64,000 bases of DNA from Callipepla californica brunnescens (GCA_023055505.1 JALIRH010000002.1:3581001-3645000); one strand, 5' to 3'. Positions 36,491-49,621 are shown, numbered from the stretch's first letter. A program made the numbers and translations. Notes: generated from the sequence alone by a model not told the origin.

Positions 36491-37386
36491 TCCCTGGGCA
36501 ACCTGTTCCAGTGTCTCACCACCCTCACAGTGAAGAATTTCTTCCAGTGTGTAGACTAAATCTACCCTCTTACAGTTTAAAGCCATTTCCCCTCATCCTG
36601 TTGCTACATGCCTTTATAAGAAGTCCCTCCCCAGCTTTCTTGTAGGCCCCCTTCAGGTGCTGGAAAGCTGCTATAAGGTTTCCCCAAAGCCTTCTCTTCT
36701 CCAGGCTGAAAAGCTCCAGCTCTCTCAGGCTGTTCTTGTAGGGAAGGTGTGCTAGCACTCTGATCTTCCTTGTGGTCCATCTCTGGACCCTCTCCAACAG
36801 CTCCATGTCCTTGTTTTGGAGGCCCCAGATCAGAATGCAGTACTCCAGGTGGGGTCTCACAAGAGCAGAGTGGAGGGGCAGAATCACTTCCCTCAATCTA
36901 CTCACATTTCTTTTTGATGCAACCCAGGACATGGTTGGCTTTCTGGACTGCAGGTACGCATTTTCAGCTCATGTTCAGGCTTTTATCTACTGAGACTGCC
37001 AAATTCTTTGTCTCAGACCTGCTCTCAAGCTGTTCTCCAGCCAGCCTGTCTGTATCTGTGTTTGAGACTGCCCCAACCCAGATGCAGGACATTGGCCTTA
37101 TTGAACTTCATGAATCATAGAATCACCACGGTTGAAAAAGACTCACAGTCCAGTCCAACCATCTACCCGTCACCAATACTTCTCACTAAACCCCCTCAGC
37201 ACAACGTTCAAATGTTCCTTGAACACCTCCAGGGTTGGTGACTCCACTACCACCCTGGGAAAAAGGTTTGCAATGAGGTTTGCATGGGCCCACCTCTCAA
37301 GCCTGTTAAGGCCCCTCTGGATGGCATCCCTTCCCTCTAGCATGTCACCTGCACCACTCAGCTTGGTGTCACCTGCAGAGTTGTTG
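36491..37386 (-). mobile_element. CR1 LINE, 3'-incomplete copy with ORF2 C-terminus
   Basis: Antisense CR1 beginning at 'tccctgggcaacctgttcca'. Unlike the others it lacks the 3' terminal repeat and about 150 bp of tail. The minus frame at 36570-36932 is a well-preserved ORF2 C-terminal region (HSALVRPHLEYCILIWGLQN, LLERVQRW, NGFKL). It is split by a nested CR1 at 37114-37273 and then continues with 'gaggtttgcatgggcccacc' to about 37382. Loss of the 3' end points to a later deletion or recombination, since CR1 normally loses its 5' end. Confidence 0.93.
37114..37273 (-). mobile_element. CR1 tail nested in CR1
   Basis: A separate antisense CR1 end ('atcatagaatcaccacggtt', 'agtccagtccaaccatctac', 'cttgaacacctccagggttg', 'gtgactccactaccaccctg') lies between host words 'attgaacttcatga' and 'aggtttgcatggg'. 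A 4-base 'atga' on both sides could be a short target duplication. It has a different tail subtype from its host. Confidence 0.85.
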
Positions 37387-37567
37387 ATTACCTCCCTCGA
37401 CCTGCTGGTCACAGTCTTTTCAATGTATCTCAGGATACCATTGTCCTTCTTGGCCACGAGGGCAAACTGGTGGCTTATGGCCGACCTGTTTTCCATTAGA
37501 ATACTTAGGTCCTTTTCTGCAGAGCTGCTTTCCAGGAGGTTAACCCCTAACCTGTACTCTCATGTCT
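37387..37567 (-). mobile_element. Second CR1 fragment, out of order
   Basis: Antisense CR1 ORF2 sequence ('cctccctcgacctgctggtc', 'ttttcaatgtatctcaggat', 'gtccttttctgcagagctgc') that corresponds to a region already present at about 36890-37080. It therefore cannot be a collinear part of the copy to its left and must be a second insertion, a duplication or a recombination product. Confidence 0.85.
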
Positions 37568-40500
37568 AAGGCTAGACCTCCCTTGGTGTAGAAGCCTTAC
37601 TTAATCTTGCTGAGACTCTTAAGGTTCCTTTCTGCCCAACTGAGACAAGTGTATTTTGCTTCTGATTTCCCCACATTTCCTTATTACTACAGTATAATTA
37701 TATCATCTGGCTTTATTTTTCTTTTCTTTTTTGGGGGCGAGGGCAGGAACAGTTGTATATAGACTGTATTTTTTGAGAATCCCTTTATTTATGCCCTTTT
37801 AGGCAATATCTGTCACCTTTGTTAAACCAAACTTCTCACTCTTTTCTCTTTGAATCCTCTCAGAACATACATCTCCATTGAGATGCCAGCAAACCTGTAG
37901 ATAAATGACACTGGTATGTTTTAAAGGCCTTTTAACAAAAAGGGAGCATAACCACATTGCCTTTTCATTTATGCATCATCCCGTTTTCCCTACTTAATTT
38001 TTTTAACTTCTAAATTGGCACATTGATGACACATACGCAAAAAAAAAAAGGAAAAATTGAGATTTGAGCAGCATCTTGGTAACTGTCATTTAATCGTCAT
38101 TGTTCTGAAATCATTACCTACGAATTACCTACAAATCGTTTTGTCTTCTGTGCTAAACTTCCACACTGAAAACAAATCCTAAAATCATCTTTAAGAGATG
38201 GTTTGCAGACCAGCTGAGCATTAGCAATATTCTAAGATGTGAAGAACGATACTTTCAAATAAGCCTCTCTAAGTGGAGTACTATTAAAGGAAGAGAGGGA
38301 GAAAAATAGCTTCAAGAGGAGTTAATGATGTATAAGGTGTCCATGGTATTGAATGCATCTCACCGTTTTTACATTTCGTAAATGTGCCTTCTGAAGCGAT
38401 CACAATGAAAGTGCAGAGCACCAGAATATTACAGCAATACTTTAAAAAGCATTTTTGACTTGCTGGGATCGGTCATGGTCTCTCATAAGCTTCAGCTGTT
38501 AGGACTGCTAACAGCATTTCTTCCCCATGATGGATGACCACTTAAATTTTCCTTTCAGTTAACATTACTTTGGTGTAAAATGCTGTAGATTTTAAAATGG
38601 GAGAGGAGACCATTTATCCAGTCTTTGCTATTTGTAATATTTCTCCTTTAATATTGCATGGGAAAATGATCCTTCTACACAGAAACAGATCGTTGGCATT
38701 AGACAGTTCGGTATCATGAACTATATTTCTGCTCTTAAATATACTGTTGGGCAAGAAGAAGTGACCGTTCAGAGTTCCCCAGGAGTGGGAAGATCTATCT
38801 GCGATATCTGAAGTTCGGTAAATTGAATAGGAAAGTAAAATGATTGCTCTGCTCTGGAGTATTAAACTAGAAGGAACATGGTGATAACTACAGAATAAAT
38901 CAAAAGTCAGGTTCTCCTTTACAGAAGAACAGAGCAGGAGGGAGGGTGGCAGTTTGTATAATGTGTCTGCTCCATCTTCCAGTGAATTGTGTTCCTCATG
39001 GGACACTCTTACTCTGCCATCAGTGTGGCTGGGACCTACTGCAGGTGTTTGCTCACCTGTCTGGGTAAGTGACAGGAGCAGCTGTGCAGGGCACAGACTT
39101 CCCCAGTCCACAGGTTGTCTTCTAACCACAGCTGGTGGTTGAGAAAGGAGTGTAGGGAGCAAAACCTTGCAAAGTCATCTTTCCCAGATAGAAGCATCCT
39201 AGATTTACATCAGCTTCTGGGAACCAGCAGGACTGCTGCAACTACAGTGTGCTATAAATAGCTGCTAATGGTGTAATCCTACACAGATCAGCCTAACCTC
39301 CTTTTTAGCCTCTGTGCTCATAGTCCCTGAGTATCTGTGGTGGTGACTCCTTCAGTTGTGCTGTAGGAAACATTCTTCCTGTGGTTTATACATTCCTTGC
39401 TCAATCACTTAATTTGTACCCCAGTTATGTTACGTGAAACCATGAAAGAATTGCTTTCTCCTCATCTTTATCTTAGAATTCACGATCTTAAATGTCTGTA
39501 TCAGATACTTTTGTTGTCTATTTTACCAGCTGCAGTATCAAAATACTGTTGTGGCTTTTTTTTTCTCCTGTTACATGTGCAGTTTTTCATCTTTTTATGT
39601 CATCCAGGTTTTACTGTTCAGCTCTATTTGAGGCAGTGTTGTCTGCAGTGCCTGAGGTATGGGATTTCAGTGGAGTGGCACACCAGTGTTTTTGCTCTTG
39701 CTCTCAATCTCGCTCATTATTAATGTTGTACGAGCTGTTTTCTTTTGGTATTCCTTTCAGTTTTCATAGAACTGTCTACAAGTTCTCTTCCCTGGGTGGT
39801 AAAGACCAACTAAGAACCTGTAATTTTAACATGGTGTTTAATACCTATTTGCTTTCCTTTGTATTTCAGCAGTCATTTGATCACCTCACCACAGTGCTAT
39901 AAGTATATATATATACTTACATATAACAATAAGCTTTTGTTTTTGATTACACTGAAAATATTTCTGTTGTCAGCCAGACTCACCCCTACGTGGGTCAGTC
40001 CTTTCCTAGATGTTGTTTTCACTCTTCTCAGCTGCACGGCTCCCCTGTGTGTTTCACTGCTGGTGAAACCTGGTGAGCTGTGCTTTGAGCAAACTTACAC
40101 GTTGTTTGTTTTCTTTTTCTGACAGTGTCCAAAAATAATTCTCTTATAGAAGTTTTTCATTGATCTGTAAGTAAAGGATTTGTTCACCTTCTGTCATCAC
40201 TGGTGAAAAAGCAGGGACTTCAGATGAAGACCCCTCCCTCTCCCTTCCCTTGATCTGGGCTTTCTCTGTTAGGATGGAGGCTCACTGTGACTGCACTGTG
40301 GAAGGCTTGAATGGCCATGGCCTGTGATGTCCCTCTTTGGTGGATTATGAGGACTTAGTGATGGATGACCATTAAACTTTGAGATATCACTCCTAAATGC
40401 AAATAGCCATTTTGTAAGGAAAGTTCACAAAGCTGTGCAGTGATTTTTTTTGCTGCAACTGCTACAGTGTTGTGAATCTTTAGACTGAAAAATAGCAAGC

Positions 40501-40869
40501 AACTATTGATCATCTAATATTCCAGATATTTAGATGCACATAAGTGCTGTTTCCCTTTGTTGACTTGCTCTATGGCTCTGGTCTGGCCATCAAAATGAAG
40601 TAAAGCTGACATGTTTCAGTTTTATGACCCTTTTCTTCAATGCTAAAACTTTGCTTGATCAGTGCTGCTGTATTTCATGTCCTTTGCTATATTTTCTTAG
40701 ATAAAATGATAGTCCTTGCTACTGTTGCAGAATAATACTCTAGGAAGCATAATGTATCAGAAGTTAATACTGAAATATTTTTTAGTAGTATTCCAGTAGT
40801 GTGTTCCAATGGACACGGTGCAAAGTGCTCACCAGATTTATCAAGGTGTTTAAATTCCATGGAACTGTG
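37568..40869. other. Single-copy DNA, no gene recognised
   Basis: Holds the longest open frame of the window (38614-39162 minus, 182 codons), which shows no family resemblance and no supporting signals, and overlapping T-rich plus-strand frames at 39397-40122. A complex stretch at 38090-38480 has retained CpGs. Confidence 0.45.
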
Positions 40870-41050
40870 TCCAAGGGGCAGATAGGGATTAGGGACAGGA
40901 TCAGCACCAGAGGGCAGTGGGCATTGAACGGGCTGCCCAGGGCAGTGGGAACAGACTGGAGGTGCCAGAGTTCAAGAAGTGTTTGGACTCCAATCTCAGA
41001 TATAGGGTTTGGATTTTGGGTGGTCCTGTATGGAGCCAGGAGTTGGACTC
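40870..41050 (+). mobile_element. CR1 LINE, 3' end fragment
   Basis: Sense CR1: 'ggacaggatcagcaccagag', 'gaacgggctgcccagggcag', 'ttcaagaagtgtttggactc' and 'tcctgtatggagccaggagt'. It stops just inside the 'ttggactcgatgatcc' region, so the terminal repeat is missing. Confidence 0.88.
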
Positions 41051-42164
41051 ACATCTTTCTTCCAAACTAAAGTACACTTCTGGAAAATCACAACAGCTTT
41101 TCATGTTTATAATGAGGATGTATTGCTGTTAGCTTCTACTAAGAACTTAATTATGGTTTGCTAATATACCTGGGAAGTCTTACAAGCGCTTAAGGCTAGA
41201 ACTGTAACCCGTAAAGCTCCTGAAAGAAGGGCCCAAGCTGTATTTGAGGGGGAAAAGCTTCAGTAGGGTACTCACCGCTGAACTAATACTCCTTTAAGAA
41301 CAACGTAAACCTGCACACAATGTCACGAAGACTCCCTTTAAATAGGAGGAGAGTGCAAACATGGTGTATTTTTTTAGACATAAATTAAAATCAAATTATA
41401 AGTGTCTTATTAAGAGGTGCAGAGACAAATTAGAGATGACACCTTTCTGGCTCGGTAGTGGTTGTCACTTTGTAAGGAACGACTGAAGGATTTATCGCTT
41501 TCGGAGCTTTCATTTCTGTGCAGACCAGATTGTGAAGTACTCGTTGGGCTGCAGGTCAGGCAGACGTGTTGCTGTGGCTGTGATTCCTGTTACAGATGCA
41601 GTTGGCACTTTTCTTCCCGGTCCTATTAGCAGTTACTTTCCAGCACTTTCACTCTTCTGTTTACTCAGTTACTGGTAGCAGAGTTGGCAGCTCTCATTTC
41701 CCAGGAACCCGTGCAGCATTACGTGACTGCAGGATTTATTTCAGACTGACTTTCAGACACTTGCAAATCCTTTTTCCTTTCCTCACCACTCCTATTGCAG
41801 AGCCATGGTTAACAAAGCTCACTGCAGACATGCCTGGCAAGTAGTCTTAGTGTACTGAGAGCTGCAGCAATGAAGATGACTCTTTCTAGTTATTCCTGTT
41901 AATTACTTCTTTTTCTTCAAATGGGAGATGATTTGAAGTGCTTTCTACACTTCTGGGGGGGGGGGGTGCCTTGGGGGAGGGGGTTACCCATTTCTAGATA
42001 CTGCAGTATCATTCCTGCAGTAAACAGGATTGCAGGAAAGCATGGACTTTTCTAGCACACAGATTTCTAAAAGCTATTTGGCATGTTCCAGACTGCACAC
42101 AACATGGAAGAGGATTAGAGGGGACCCTACATTAGTTTCTACTGTAGTCGATCCTGCTGTAGGG
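41051..42164. other. Single-copy DNA with a G-rich tract
   Basis: No gene recognised. Includes one copy of a 23-bp exact repeat (41242-41264) and the G-rich tract at 41955-41983. Confidence 0.5.
41955..41983 (+). repeat. G-rich tract, possible G-quadruplex
   Basis: G12, a 6-base spacer, G5, A, G5. This satisfies the common four-run G-quadruplex pattern if the first run folds twice. It is strand-asymmetric in an AT-rich setting. Confidence 0.8.
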
Positions 42165-42459
42165 GACAGCCTCTTCTGTCAAGTAACAATGATAGGATGA
42201 GAGGTAATGGCCTTAAGTTGTGCCAGAAGAGGTTCAGTTTGGATATTAAGAACAAATTTCTTCTCAAAAAGGCTGGAGAGGTATTAGCAGAGGCTGCCCA
42301 AGGAGGTGGTAGAGTCACTGTTCCTGAAGGGGTTAAAGAAAAAGGTAGATGTGGCACTTAGGGCTTGGTTTAGAGCACATGGTGGTGATGACTTGATGGT
42401 TGGACTGAATGATCTTAGTTGCCTTTTCCAATCTCATTGATTCCATGATTCTGTAATTC
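42165..42459 (+). mobile_element. CR1 LINE, 3' end fragment
   Basis: Sense CR1 with the end of ORF2 and the full tail: 'aatgataggatgagaggtaa', 'tggccttaagttgtgccaga', 'tcagtttggatattaagaac', 'ggctgcccaaggaggtggta' and 'tgatggttggactgaatgat'. Ends with 'ttccatgattctgtaattc'. Confidence 0.95.
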
Positions 42460-45400
42460 TTCACCATCCTGCAAATCAGAAAAGACTGAATACTGACTTG
42501 TGCAGTAATATGCTGCAAATATTTCCAACAGAATGTCTTGCATTTGAGGGGGAAAAGCTTCAGTTTGCAGAGCAGGCCCACTGCTCCACAGCACTTCTAT
42601 TGTGCAAGATGTTGGGCTTCTGGGGTATGTGATGCTGATTAATCAAAGGGGAGGTGATACAAGATTCCCTTCTCTGAAATCCCAGTAGAAACGTTACTGT
42701 TGTGACATAGTGCCACTGCACATCTGTAATGCACAAAGTGGTGTATAGAAATTAATTAAGGCCAATATTTTGTTTGCTTGGTGCCCGCAAAAAGACAAAC
42801 AGCTGTCAGTGATGCTAAATTCCAGTGGTTTCCCGTGACTCAGTTGTAGTTTTTGCTGAATTAAGCTGCATTTCGAGAGCTCCATGTCAATGCAGGTGTC
42901 TTGGACTCCTTAATTCACTAAATACCAAACTTCAGAGATCATTTAGCTCTTAATAATGTATGTGCAGGGCTGGATGAAATTAGTTTGCACTTGCATGTTA
43001 CCTTTTTTTTTTTCCTTAATAATTCAGAAATTAGTATGACTTATCCAAAGACCCTCTGGAGAAAGCATCCTAAGGAATCAAGCTTTATAACACATAATGT
43101 GCTTATTTAATTTTTGGTTTATGGTGTATTCAGTAGTGGTTCTCTCAGATCTCTGTAGGACTTCACAGCCAGAATTCAGGCACCAGAGAAGATAGCTTTT
43201 TGGATTAGGAGAAGACTGCAAAGAGTGGAAGGAATTTTCGTGAATGTTATTGGGATGAATATGCATTCAGATGTAGATATTAGAGTCAGTGCTTACAAAA
43301 ACCTGCTAAATTTGCCAAGAAGCATTACCAATTAACATAGTTAATTTACAAGAAGCCATGTTAAAATTAGTTTGGGGTTGGAAGAGGGGATAGGGAGTGA
43401 ATTGTAATTAGAAAAAGAAATCGCAGCTGCTATTTAGAGAACTGGTGGGGAAGTTTTCAGATCTCTCTGTTGGAAGAAGCACTGCATTGCAGCTATGCCT
43501 TGTTCATTCATTCATTCCATTCTCAGTTTTCTAGGAAAGAGCTACTTTGATATTATGTATCACGATTTCCAAGCAATATTGATTACCCTAATCAAATTCA
43601 GCTTTCTGCAGGCTAACATAATAATAAAAAAGGTCTCATTTTTCACAGTTTCTCGGAAAGGTGAGGCTCTCAATGTTTCTTGAGCGTCTAATGTTTGAGA
43701 AATCATGCTAATTTTCTCCAGTCAAGGGTTTGACTCCTGCTGAGTAGAATTTTTCCGAAGAAAAATGTCGTCTTTCCCAGTTTGTATTATGCCCTGCATG
43801 TTGTTACTAAGCAAAGAGGAAAAATCGAAGCGTTTATTTTACATATTGAAACAACTTTCACACTAGAAATATATGAATGTTATCCATGAAGCAGTGAACG
43901 TCTCCCATATGTCACTTTATTTTCTCAATGAAAAGTGAACTGCAGCTTATTTAGTAGATTCCTGAATAGGCCTGATGTTAGCTCAGTGAATTTGCAGGTT
44001 CTTTTTGAGTACATTTCTTGATTTTATATATTGGGCATATGGATTAGGAGGATATGTGTACCAATACAGAATGTTAGCCTAGCTGTGGTACAGTGAGGCC
44101 CATTGCCAAAAGACTGGTCTAAACTGCAAAGGTTTCAACAGTACAAGTGCTATCAATATAGAGTAAATTTATACTATCAAAAATCTTCCTTCCTTGAACG
44201 GCATAGTTAAATACTTAACGAGAGGTACCAAGCTCATACAGAGAAGAAATCTGTCACCAACCAATTTTACACATAGGGGAAAGGATTTGCTGTGGTACCA
44301 TCTGGATGGAGTTACAATGTGATCCTTTCAGCTTCATGAGTGGGCAGAGCCCATCCTTGCTGATAAGGGGAGAACTTGATCAATAGATGTACATGAGGCC
44401 TGGACAGCAAGTGAGCTTTCTCCAGTTGTTGGAGTTTTGACCATTTTCAGATGAGATGGTGAGGGAATCAGGGCTTTCAGCGTTCCTCTTTCAAGTGCCA
44501 GTCATTAGTACAGTCCTTGTCTTTTTGTGGATGTGTGCTCTGATCTCTGTTGCCTCATCTTTTGTAAAGATATACTGGCAAAAGTTCTGTGGAGCCATTT
44601 AAGTCACGTATTTTGACTTTATTTAAGTAAATGTAACCTCGCTACCAAAGGAATAGGACCTTAATGCCCAGAAAATATACAAATAACAACTATGAAGAGC
44701 CGTATTGTAGATCTCTGCAAATACAGTATTTGTGAAGAGCTCTGATTACGTTTGTTATATTTTAAGCACCTCTGATGAGCTGTCTAATGTATTTGTGGCT
44801 TTTGTGAAGTGCATACCCACCTGGGTAGCAGAACTAGCTTGATGTCTTCTGAACACTTACTGCTCTGGTTGTGTTCAAGAACAGTCAGAAGAAAAAAGCA
44901 TTTTTATTCTTTCTCTACAGGATTTGCTTTTCATATCAGCATAACATTTCATTGACTTTTTAATGCAGTTGCCACATACTGAGAGGGTCTGGATGTACAA
45001 GCAGTTCTATTTAAGGATTATTAGGGAAGGCAGTAATAGCAAACCTAGTAGCCTCTGGTTCCCATTCTTCATTAGAAAACATGATGCATTGTTTCTGCTG
45101 ACAAAATTATCTCCATATGAGCCAGTTCTAACAAAGCAAAATTAAGAGATTGCGTTATAAATGAGCAGCAGGACCAGATGGACTGAGAAAATAGTCAGGT
45201 TTCACCAGTAAAGGTGATTAGCAAAGCAGTAAAAGCTTCTGCTGCGTATGTACCTTCATACTAATAAAGAGGACCTAACTAGAAAGGTTTTGAGGTCAGT
45301 TGGAGGTCTAGAGAGTTAGGTGCTCTGCTTCTGTACATTACAAAGTCACGTCTTGGTTTGTGAGAGTTTGATTTTGCCGTGAGTGATATTCTACTGCCCG

Positions 45401-48400
45401 GTCCAAAATTCAGATCCATCATTTTTACAGGGTTGTATGGCTTAAGGTATGAAAGCATTTCATTTTATTGAGGAAAACAGATACTGAAGGTAGGAAAGAG
45501 CTGGAATATGTACCAGATAAATGTATAGCATATGCCTACATGTTCCTACCCAAGATTTTTAGACAGAGTTATGTCTTACATTGTGTAGCGCTTGCATGTT
45601 GACTCAGACACACTCTGCTTTCATCAGAGCATCAACAAAAGACATTTGGGAACTACTGCCCACGTAGTTTATACACACATGCACCATGGCTTGAGTTCTA
45701 GACAGCCAAATGGAGTCAGTAGCTCAGCATTGCCTGTCAGCTCATCTGGAAAAGACGTCAGAAGCCCTCACAACTCATCTCTGAACCATGGCTTCCTAAC
45801 AAAAGCATCCAGAGAAATGTAGGCAGCCCTTACTTACATCAGAGGTAAAAATCATTACCTCCCTCTTTTCCTCATATGCCCTGACCTGCTTAGGGTCATG
45901 CCAGTGTAGACATCTAACTGATGACAGCCTGAGTATGACTAAAAGTTCTACTCTGAGAACAGAAGTATTTTTCCCTATCAGGTAAAGTGCATTCTGTGAG
46001 AAGGAATACACTCCATACTCGAAGATACAACAATTATTTTGCTCTTGCTTGGAAATGAATGAACACTTAGAAGCAAAGAGCTCTTCTCTTAACTTCCAGA
46101 TAGAAGTTAAGATCATGTCTTTCAGTTGTAAATACAGGAAATGCTCATTGCCCCTGGCAAGTCTTGAGGGAGGTTCAAACAGTCAGATCTTTGATGGCTT
46201 GTAGGTTTTTGGCTGTATTTATTGACATTCACCTTCCTGGAAGAAAATCTCTCATGGCTGTCCCTGAATCTTGTGTAGATGTTTCTGTTTCTCAATATGT
46301 CTTGTGACAAATTCAGAGCTCCCTTTGAAAGAGAACACTACAGAGTATGTGCATTTGGTACATCTCTTGTTATCTCTGAACTGTTCTGAAATACTGTACA
46401 TTTACCTATTTTTTCTTAGACTTAATAAGAGTTCTTCATCCTCAATATTAATAATGGATGTAAAACCTTGGCAGTATCCTTGGTTTTCTTGGTTTTGCTG
46501 TAACCAGTAAGACTTGTAGCCTGAGCCCACTCTCATTTTTCTGCAGTCTGCTCTGGGAGACTGAGCTCTCTGGACAAGAGAGCTTTTTCAGCCAGAACCA
46601 AAACTTATGCATTTCACTTACCTTGTGATCAATTTTGTTGCTGTTCACTGTAGGTACTGTATTGAAATTGTATTTTTATTGTTGTAAGCTCCTATATGCT
46701 GTGGTGGTTGGCAATCTAGAAATGTGTTAAATAATATTGATCTCTTTTTTTCCCCACTTGCCAAGCATTTTATTTTACTCTGTCTGTAATACTATTTTAA
46801 GTATCATTTACTGGTTTTATTTGCTTTGTTATTTATGACTTGGCATCTTATAGAGCAAGGGGCCATAGCAGTGCTTTCAGAAAAGTCCTGACACAGGGGA
46901 TGCTCATGGGAATATACTTCCCAATTTTGATGCTGTCTGTCTTTAAATAGCAGGAGGAGTTTGCATATTACATTCCGATGGCATAATGAAATAATAGATT
47001 TGCATTTTTGTTTCAGAAAACATATAATGTTTATTTTTGCTGCAGTATGTGTCAGCTGTCAGGTAGTCAGCCTACGTGGATATTTTAATAAATCAGCTTC
47101 CAGAAAACACCCTCCCTGGACCTCCACAAGCCACCAAAATAATGATATGTCCATTGACTATTTCTGATAACTTTCATATAAATGCATATATTTGTGTGTT
47201 TTTCATTCCGCATCGAAGTATGGGGTCCAACATATTTACAGCAGCTCTTTCTGTATTGTCTTTGTATAACAGATAAACTCACGGGGTTGTTTTTCTAGTG
47301 ATTCACTAAGGGAAAATAAGGATTTACTTGAAGTTGTCTCTCTATCTTAAATTGCTCCCCAACTTTCTTGTGGTTTTACCGAGAGTTGCAAACCACTGCT
47401 GAGCCCATATCCAAATTTGCTAGCAGTGATTCTAGACTTCACAAATAGCCAGTGGAACCATGAATTAGTTAAACATATAGATGGATTCCATCTGCTTCCT
47501 GACTGTACCTACTTCTGTACCTATCTTCACTGCTTGTTTTGTTTTTTTTTTTTTGCAGTCTACTTTATTTCGTGACACAGAAATATTCTGGGGTATTTTA
47601 TTATTATTTTTAATAGCTTTGCATTAGCTGATGTGTTACAAATTCATCTCAATCATCTGAATTATAAAGCAGTCATTTCCTGACAGATATCTCCTACAGA
47701 TGGACACTATGCTATATTTTATGGAGCCCTTATGTTATTTTGACTGTCTGATGTCAAGTCCCCGCTAGGACAAGTGTTCTGTGTAACTTACCCTATACTT
47801 ACACTGATTCCATAATGTACATCTCACTTCATTTCGGTGACATAAATGAGGCTTTTTTTCTCAGATCTCTTACATAGGTCATTTACGATGTTAATGAAGG
47901 TGTCTTGGGGATGTTAAACCTCGGAGTTAATTGTACAATATATTACTTATCTACTTAATGCTACAGTTGTATGCATGACAATTTGCAGATGTAAGAAGTT
48001 AATCCTGATCCCTTTACAATCCAGGCTGGATACAAAATGAGGTGTAACACTTGAGTGGTAAGCAAAGGCTGATGGCAAAGTAGATAATGAGAGTAGATAG
48101 TGAATTTGTAATGGCAAAATACTGAGACGAAGACATATTTTCTGTGCCTTTTTCAGTTTTACTGACCTGCGTTTCTAAGCCAGGTCAGCCCCTTGCAAAT
48201 GTCAGTAAGTCCCAATGTCTGGAAAAGTCTTTGTTTTAGAATCTATTTGACAATGCACTCCTCACTCAATTGATTTCTGACCTGACTTTCATTCTTGATT
48301 CAAATGATTTTCTCCAAAGCTTTGCTAACAGCAGTCGCCAGTAACTGATCCTTATTAACCATTTTTTAACGTATCTTGGCATTTTTGCCGCCCATCTGCT

Positions 48401-48419
48401 TTTAAAATGCTCATTTGTA

Positions 48420-48520
48420 TGGATTCTTTGCATAAATATTTTGTGGCTCATTTGGTTCTCTGCATAATTAATTAATTGCTTCTCATTTAGTTTTCTGCAT
48501 AACTGATCTATTGCCACGTA
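48420..48520. repeat. Decayed minisatellite, three copies of about 34 bp
   Basis: Three successive units share a 't(t)gg/ag-ttctctgcata' core: starts near 48420, 48451 and 48486. The second and third are clearest ('ttggttctctgcataattaa' and 'ttagttttctgcataactga'). Following sequence to 48660 is rich in TAATTA/ATTAAT. Confidence 0.85.
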
Positions 48521-49562
48521 ATTAACAAACTCTTTAATTCCTTATTAATTATTTACTGTTCTTTTGAATATATGAATTAATTGACTGTTTAAATTTGCTG
48601 CTGTGCTGATTTGACACCTACTTAATTGTTTTGATTAATCAATTAACTAGCTGCTTAATCTCCACTTAAAAGTATAACCCCATGACTGCTTTGCACATGC
48701 ACTAGCACCCTTCCCTGTTCTTTTGTTTTTGCTCACACTAACCACATCTGTGTGTCCAGCTAATTGTCCATGCAGACACAGACATCTTGGGCTTACATTC
48801 CTCTGCTGAAGCCATCTCTGCAGCCCCAGCGATGCTCCTTGTATCTGTGGTCTTCCTCCAAATTAGTTTTTATCCACAAGTCACGCTGCTCTTGAACCTC
48901 AGTGCAGTTTCATCTGCATTTTCTTCTGTCAAATGAAAGGAGCAGAATTGGAAAGAAAGGAATGTGAAGAGAAATCCAGCAGACAAGTGGGATATGAGAT
49001 CAGATCCAGAGAATTATGCATTTTTATGGCAAGCAGGGAGAGGATGTTTGGGATGCAACTACTGCTGATTCATGTGGTAAATTGATGTAGTTGATAAAAT
49101 TCCTGAAACTTTTCAGGAAGCTTTGTATTTATGTAAAGCTCTTCCACTAGACTTGTTAAGGCTGATTTTCTCTGGTTCTTAACTACATAAGGACTGCAGT
49201 AGTGTTGCCATAAAGTCTAGTTTGGTGTTACAGATCACAAAGAAACTGACAGAAAACATGCCCACTGTTAGAAAATCTTCAAAATTGAATGTTTTTTAAA
49301 AGTTTTCCTCAAGGTTTCAGCTGTTCTTTGAAGGTGTTAAACTTTGCCTTCTTACCAAGTGGAAATTGGAGAAGTGAAATGGCTTTGTCGAGCGTGCAGC
49401 ATGAAACGCATGAGAACACATTTACGTCTTTAAAAGGTGGTGCTGAGGTGAATATTGCATTTAATATTAAGAGAAGAGCTAAGTCAGGATCGGAACTGGT
49501 TGGACTGGATCTTAGTTTTGATGGGTTCTTTTGTGATGCTGATCAGTCCATAGACTTGATGT

Positions 49563-49621
49563 AGTGAAAGACATGGTCATATGTATTAAAAAGTGAAAGA
49601 TGTACATCATGTGTATTAAAA
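49563..49621. repeat. Imperfect direct duplication of about 30 bp
   Basis: Two units of 'agtgaaaga..' followed by 'catgtgtattaaa'-like ends at 49563 and 49591. Confidence 0.88.

Noticed and set aside
37132..37569. 145-codon plus-strand open frame
   Set aside because: It is the antisense of CR1 copies in this segment; similar plus-strand frames at 36770-37241 have the same cause.
39397..40122. Overlapping plus-strand frames of 87-136 codons
   Set aside because: T-rich DNA gives Phe/Leu/Ser/Cys-rich chance frames; three frames overlap and no splice or start context supports any.
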